42,439 nt of DNA from Streptomyces fructofermentans (GTDB lineage: Bacteria > Actinomycetota > Actinomycetes > Streptomycetales > Streptomycetaceae), in assembly GCF_014651055.1 (NCBI RefSeq), contig NZ_BMWD01000026.1:46807-89245 (forward strand), written 5' to 3'. A program made the position numbers and the translations under genes. Positions within the stretch are counted from its first letter, which is position 1. Each line of letters starts with the position of its first letter. Positions 38,403 to 42,439 of the stretch are shown in pieces. The notes beneath the pieces were generated by a model. The model did not search any database. It had not been told where the DNA came from and worked only from the letters and a program-made list of their open reading frames with translations.

Positions 38403-40505
38403 ATGGAACGCCGCACCCGCACACGCACACGACGGCTCCTGGGAGCCGTCGGCATCACCGCCCTGGCCACCACGGCCGCCCTGGTCACCGCTCCACCGCC
38501 CGACGCACGGGCGCAGGCACGAGCGGCGGCCGGGGCGCCGTCCGTCACGGTCGTCCCCGACCCCTCGTACGACCAGCAGGAGTTCGAGGGCTGGGGCACC
38601 AGCCTGGCCTGGTTCGCCAACGCCACCGGCGACCACCCGCCGGAGATCCGGGAGAAGCTGGCCGACCTCCTCTTCGGCGACGACGGGCTCGCGCTGAACA
38701 TCGCCCGCTACAACATCGGCGGCGGCAACGCCCCGGACGTCCGGGACTACCTGCGGGCGGGCGGGGCCGTCGAGGGCTGGTGGAAGGCACCGCGGGGCAC
38801 CACCCGCGAGGACACCGACTGGTGGAGCGCCGGGGACCGGGCCGACTGGAACCCGCGCGCCGACGCCACCCAGCGCTGGTGGGTGGACCGGATCAAGGAC
38901 GACGTCGACCACTGGGAGACGTTCAGCAACTCACCACCCTGGTTCATGACCGCCGGCGGCTACGTCTCCGGCGGCTTCGACGCGAACACCGACCAGCTCA
39001 AGGCGGACTCGGTCGACGACTTCGCCGCCTACCTGGCGGGCACCACCAGGCGGCTGGAGAAGGCCCACCGCATCGAGGTCGACACCGTCGCCCCGTTCAA
39101 CGAGCCCAACACGAACTACTGGAGCACCCGGCTCGGCCCCGACGGCGAACCGGTCGGGGGCCGTCAGGAGGGCGCCCACATCGGCCCCGAGCTCCAGCAG
39201 AAGGTGCTCCGCGCGCTCGCCCCCGCGCTCCGCAAGGCCCGTACCGGGGCCGGGATCTCCGCCATGGACGAGACCAACCCCGGGATCTTCGCGCAGAACT
39301 GGGGCACCTACCCGCAGGAGGTGCGCGACCTCGTCGACCGGATGAACGTCCACACCTACGGCACCGGCGCACGGACCACCGTGCGCGACCTGGCCAAGGC
39401 GGACGGCAAGCCCCTGTGGATGAGCGAGGTCGAGGGCGACTGGGGCGACGGCCAGAGCTTCACGGACATGCGGCCCGGCCTGGGCCTCGCCCAGCGGATC
39501 GTCGACGACCTGCGCGAACTGGAGCCCACCGCCTGGGTGTTCTGGCAGCCCGTCGAGGACTACGACAACATGAGGCCGGGCGGCGAGTCCGCCAAGGGCG
39601 GCAACTGGGGAAGCATCCAGCTCCCGTTCGGCTGCACCTCCCGGGACACCCTGGAGACCTGCCCGGTCCGCACGAACACGAAGTTCGACACGGCCCGCAA
39701 CTTCACGCACCACATCAGGCCCGGCGACCGGCTCATCGGGACGGACGACACCGCGAGCGCCGCCGCCGTCTCCGGGAAGGGCCGCGGGGCGACCGTCGTC
39801 CACGTCAACAGCACCGCCGAGGCCCGCACGGTGACGGTCGACCTGTCGAAGTTCGGGCGCGTCGACCGCGACGCCACCGTGACACCCGTGGTGACCAGCG
39901 CCGGGGGCAGCCTCGACCGCCGGACCCCCGTGCGGGTCGCCGACCGCAGGGCATCCTTCACCGTGCCCGCCCAGTCGGTCACCTCCTTCCTCGTCGAGGG
40001 CGTCTCCGGCGTCGCCCGGGACGGGGCGACACTGCGCGAGGGCCGCACCTACCGGCTGACGGGCGTGCAGAGCGGCAAGGACCTCACGGTCGCCGACGAC
40101 GGCACGAACCTGGTCATCGAGTCCGCGGGCGCGGACGCGACGGGCCGGGACTGGACGCTGCGCCGGATCAGCGGTGACACCGGAAACCGGCAGCGGTACG
40201 TGTTCACCGACTCCTCGGCGGACAGGCACCTGTCGGTCCGTGACGGCGTACCCGTGGCGGAGGCCGGCACCGGTTCCCGCGACAGGGCCGCCCAGTGGAC
40301 CATGTCGACCACCGGCGACGGCACCTGGACCCTGGTGAACGCCGCCACCGGCCGGCTCCTGGAGGTCGGCGGCCAGGCCACCCACGAGGGCGCGGCCGTG
40401 ACGCTGTGGACACCCAACTCCGGCTCCAACCAGCGCTGGAGGGTGACCGATGTGACCCCGGCGAGCGGCGCCGCCGACGCCCCACGGGGCGCGGGCAACC
40501 CGTAA
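38403..40505 (+). CDS. Secreted GH30 endo-beta-1,6-galactanase with ricin-type lectin domain
   Basis: A 700-residue exported enzyme. An Arg-rich signal peptide ends near ARAQA. The GH30 barrel starts EFEGWGTSLAWFANATGDHP and includes NIARYNIGGGNAPD. The acid/base is Glu234 in VAPFNEPNTNYWS and the nucleophile Glu342 in LWMSEVEGDWG. A beta-sandwich typical of GH30 follows, then a C-terminal ricin B-like lectin (about 545-690) with the Q/DxW marks GRDWTL, AAQWTM and NQRWRV. The sequence fits the GH30 galactanase group, known from Streptomyces avermitilis, that cuts beta-1,6-galactan side chains of arabinogalactan. The ATG has GGGGAG seven bases upstream. A large hairpin follows the stop. Confidence 0.85.
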   Translation: MERRTRTRTRRLLGAVGITALATTAALVTAPPPDARAQARAAAGAPSVTVVPDPSYDQQEFEGWGTSLAWFANATGDHPPEIREKLADLLFGDDGLALNIARYNIGGGNAPDVRDYLRAGGAVEGWWKAPRGTTREDTDWWSAGDRADWNPRADATQRWWVDRIKDDVDHWETFSNSPPWFMTAGGYVSGGFDANTDQLKADSVDDFAAYLAGTTRRLEKAHRIEVDTVAPFNEPNTNYWSTRLGPDGEPVGGRQEGAHIGPELQQKVLRALAPALRKARTGAGISAMDETNPGIFAQNWGTYPQEVRDLVDRMNVHTYGTGARTTVRDLAKADGKPLWMSEVEGDWGDGQSFTDMRPGLGLAQRIVDDLRELEPTAWVFWQPVEDYDNMRPGGESAKGGNWGSIQLPFGCTSRDTLETCPVRTNTKFDTARNFTHHIRPGDRLIGTDDTASAAAVSGKGRGATVVHVNSTAEARTVTVDLSKFGRVDRDATVTPVVTSAGGSLDRRTPVRVADRRASFTVPAQSVTSFLVEGVSGVARDGATLREGRTYRLTGVQSGKDLTVADDGTNLVIESAGADATGRDWTLRRISGDTGNRQRYVFTDSSADRHLSVRDGVPVAEAGTGSRDRAAQWTMSTTGDGTWTLVNAATGRLLEVGGQATHEGAAVTLWTPNSGSNQRWRVTDVTPASGAADAPRGAGNP

Positions 40506-40510
40506 CCGCC

Positions 40511-40566
40511 GTGCGCCGCCGCGGTGTCCGCCGTTCCCCCGAGGGGCGGTCACCGCGGCGGCACAC
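40511..40566 (+). terminator. Large terminator after the GH30 gene
   Basis: GTGCGCCGCCGCGGTG (40511-40526) pairs with CACCGCGGCGGCACAC (40551-40566) along 16 bp with one mismatch. A smaller CCGCC/GGCGG pairing lies in the loop. It starts six bases after the stop. Confidence 0.85.
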
Positions 40567-40634
40567 CCGCACCCGCCGACCCCACGGGCGGTCAGAACCC
40601 GGCCTCCGCGGCAGTCGCGTGAACATCCGTTCCC

Positions 40635-40640
40635 TACGAT
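40635..40640 (+). promoter_or_regulatory. -10 box of the pmt gene
   Basis: TACGAT lies six bases before the GTG at 40647. The spacing places the transcript start at the start codon, so the mRNA is probably leaderless. Confidence 0.5.
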
Positions 40641-40646
40641 GGCCCG

Positions 40647-42371
40647 GTGACCATGGAGACCGCTGAGCCGGAGCAGGTGGGTGCCGGCACCCCCACGGAG
40701 GCAGAGCCCCGTCCCTGGACGGAGCGGATGAGCCGGTTCGGCCACCGGGCGCGCCCGCGGAGAGACGCCCGCGACCTGCTGGTACCGCCCTTCCCCGAGC
40801 CCCGTACCTGGGCCGGGGAGGCCCTCGGACTCGGTCCGGCCGCGGCACTGCGCTGGTCCCGGGCGATGGGCTGGATCGGCCCCCTGCTGGTCGCGCTCCT
40901 CGCGGGGATGCTGCGCTTCTGGCAGCTCGGCCGGCCCCGTGCGCTCGTGTTCGACGAGACGTACTACGCCAAGGACGCCTGGTCCCTGCTCAGGCTGGGC
41001 TACGAGGGGACGTGGCCCGACCGCAAGGTGGCGGACCCGCAACTCCTCGCGGACCCCCAGGTCGTGCCGCTCTCCGACGCGGGGAGCTTCGTCGCCCACC
41101 CGCCGGCGGGCAAGTGGGTGATCGCCGCCGGGGAGTGGATGTTCGGCCTGAACCCGTTCGGCTGGCGCTTCATGACGGCGGTGCTGGGGACCCTGTCGGT
41201 GCTCATGCTGTGCCGAATAGGCCGCCGGCTGTTCCGCTCGACGGCGCTCGGCTGCCTCGCCGGACTGCTGATGGCCGTGGACGGCCTGCACTTCGTGATG
41301 AGCCGCGTCGCGCTCCTCGACCTGATCGTCATGTTCTTCGTGCTGGCGGCCTTCGGGTGCCTGCTGGTCGACCGCGACCGGGCGCGGGCCCGCCTCGCGG
41401 CGGCGCTGCCGGTGGGCGGGGACGGGTTCGCGGGCCCGGACCGCGACACGGCGGAGCGCACGGGCACCGGACCGCGCCCCTGGCGCGTCGCGGCCGGCGC
41501 GTTCCTCGGGCTGGCGGCCGCCTGCAAGTGGAACGGCCTGTACTTCCTGGCCTTCTTCATGGTGCTGACCCTGCTGTGGGACGTGGGCGCCCGCCGTCTC
41601 GCCGGCACGCACCGCCCCTACCGCGCGGTGCTCCGCAAGGACCTCGGCCCCTCGGTGGCGTCCGTCGTGCCGGTCGCGCTGGTCGTCTACCTGGTGTCCT
41701 GGTCGGGCTGGTTCCTGACCGACAAGGGGTACGGGCGGCACTGGGCCGACGACCGGGGCGGGCCCTGGTCGTGGGTGCCGGCCCCGCTGCGCAGCCTGTG
41801 GCACTACGAGTCGGGTGTCTACGACTTCAACGTGGGGCTGCACTCACCTCATCCGTACGAGTCCAACCCGTGGAGCTGGCCGGTCCTCGGGCGGCCGGTG
41901 GTGTTCCACTACGAGGCCCCGGAGTACGGCAGCGACGGCTGCGGCACCGTGGCCGGCTGCTCCCAGGAGGTCGTCGCCCTGGGCACGCCGCTGCTGTGGT
42001 GGGTGGCGTGCCTCGCGCTCGGCTACCTGCTGTTCCGGTGGGCGCTGCGCCGGGACTGGCGGGCGGGGGCCGTGCTGTGCGGGGTGGCCGCCGGATACCT
42101 GCCGTGGTTCCACTACCAGGACCGGACGATCTTCTCGTTCTACGCCGTCGTCTTCGTCCCGTACCTGTGCCTGGCCGTCGCCATGGCGGCCGGGGCGCTG
42201 ATCGGGCCGCCGGGCACGCGGGAGCGGCGGCGGACCACCGGCCTGGTGGTGGCCGGATGCGTGGTCCTGCTGATCGTCTGGAACTTCGTCCACTTCTTCC
42301 CGCTGTACACGGGCATCACCCTCCCGTACTCCTCCTGGCACTCCCGCATGTGGTTCGACACCTGGGTCTGA
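40647..42371 (+). CDS. pmt: Pmt protein O-mannosyltransferase
   Basis: A 574-residue GT39 membrane enzyme that transfers mannose from polyprenyl-phosphate-mannose to Ser/Thr of proteins during Sec export. After a cytoplasmic tail of about 70 residues and TM1 (WIGPLLVALLAGMLRFWQLG), the first external loop holds the catalytic DE pair (Asp103-Glu104) in VFDETYYAKDAWS. About ten further membrane helices follow. A cytoplasmic insert DRDRARARLAAALPVGGDGF is typical of actinobacterial Pmt. The C-terminal PMT domain includes FHYEAPEYGSDGC and ends with the common SSWHSRMWFDTWV. GTG at 40647 and ATG at 40653 are both in frame. The GTG is preferred because TACGAT lies six bases upstream and there is no Shine-Dalgarno sequence. 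Confidence 0.92.
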   Translation: MTMETAEPEQVGAGTPTEAEPRPWTERMSRFGHRARPRRDARDLLVPPFPEPRTWAGEALGLGPAAALRWSRAMGWIGPLLVALLAGMLRFWQLGRPRALVFDETYYAKDAWSLLRLGYEGTWPDRKVADPQLLADPQVVPLSDAGSFVAHPPAGKWVIAAGEWMFGLNPFGWRFMTAVLGTLSVLMLCRIGRRLFRSTALGCLAGLLMAVDGLHFVMSRVALLDLIVMFFVLAAFGCLLVDRDRARARLAAALPVGGDGFAGPDRDTAERTGTGPRPWRVAAGAFLGLAAACKWNGLYFLAFFMVLTLLWDVGARRLAGTHRPYRAVLRKDLGPSVASVVPVALVVYLVSWSGWFLTDKGYGRHWADDRGGPWSWVPAPLRSLWHYESGVYDFNVGLHSPHPYESNPWSWPVLGRPVVFHYEAPEYGSDGCGTVAGCSQEVVALGTPLLWWVACLALGYLLFRWALRRDWRAGAVLCGVAAGYLPWFHYQDRTIFSFYAVVFVPYLCLAVAMAAGALIGPPGTRERRRTTGLVVAGCVVLLIVWNFVHFFPLYTGITLPYSSWHSRMWFDTWV

Positions 42372-42412
42372 GGACGGGGCCGCGGACTCCGGCGGTGACG
42401 CGGGCAGCCGGC

Positions 42413-42439
42413 CCGCGGAGCGACAGCGTCGCTCCGCGG
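42413..42439 (+). terminator. Terminator after pmt, at the window edge
   Basis: CCGCGGAGCGAC and GTCGCTCCGCGG pair perfectly over 12 bp around the loop AGC. The hairpin ends at the last base of the window, so it may be longer. Confidence 0.85.

Noticed and set aside
34558..38430. A 1290-codon minus-strand frame
   Set aside because: It is antisense to the sugar-binding protein and GH42 genes, which have clear motifs. Its translation is Gly/Val/Arg-rich with no domain.
38931..41843. A 970-codon minus-strand frame
   Set aside because: It is antisense to GH30 and pmt. The real genes have catalytic motifs and start signals; this frame has neither.

Overview
The window is actinobacterial chromosomal DNA, most likely Streptomyces. 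Supporting signs are very high GC with strong G/C bias at third codon positions, GTG starts, many 4-bp stop/start overlaps (GTGA, ATGA), sugar ABC importer genes without their own ATPase, a PknG-type kinase, a DUF4360 secreted protein and a Pmt mannosyltransferase. I see no tRNA, rRNA, CRISPR array, insertion sequence or phage gene.

Layout. (1) 176-2188: a purple-acid-phosphatase-like metallophosphoesterase and a cupin. (2) 2358-7155: a tightly overlapping three-gene operon of a PknG-like kinase with TPRs, a four-helix membrane protein of GlnX type and an orphan solute-binding lipoprotein. It resembles the mycobacterial PknG-GlnX-GlnH amino-acid sensor, but the binding protein looks sugar-type. 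(3) 7198-9212: a 56-residue protein facing a primase/polymerase-like protein, then a DUF4360 protein. (4) 10110-12553: a Tat-exported PhoD phosphatase converging on a GNAT acetyltransferase. (5) 12702-21960: a complete aerobic form I CO dehydrogenase locus. lysR and coxG are on the minus strand; coxM-coxS-coxL-xdhC/YHS-coxD (MoxR)-coxE (VWA) are on the plus strand. (6) 22113-27064: a secreted alpha/beta hydrolase, a NUDIX hydrolase, an MMPL transporter and a HAD protein. (7) 27259-31293: a class IV aminotransferase of 4-amino-4-deoxychorismate lyase type, a long PabA-PabB fusion whose catalytic motifs have eroded, and a methyltransferase. (8) 31598-40505: LacI regulator, two sugar permeases, sugar-binding lipoprotein, intracellular GH42 beta-galactosidase and secreted GH30 galactanase with a ricin-type lectin domain, read as a locus for beta-1,6-galactan side chains of plant arabinogalactan. 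(9) 40647-42371: a Pmt protein O-mannosyltransferase followed by a strong terminator.

The clearest regulatory signals are in the cox and galactan loci. In cox, two 22-bp palindromes share the half-site GTCTTAAGCA and sit exactly 4 nt upstream of TTGAC(C/G) -35 boxes, one before coxM and one before coxG. This implies that the LysR protein activates the enzyme operon and its membrane-anchor gene together. In the galactan locus, three copies of a 16-bp operator (consensus ATGTTTACGYAAACAT) lie between lacI and the first permease gene.

Other points to follow up are the sensor cassette with a changed ligand class, the pabAB gene with an inactivated glutaminase (Cys to Gly) but an excellent ribosome binding site, the XdhC-YHS fusion, and a set of apparently leaderless genes. 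All functional names rest on motif recognition by eye; no database search was possible.
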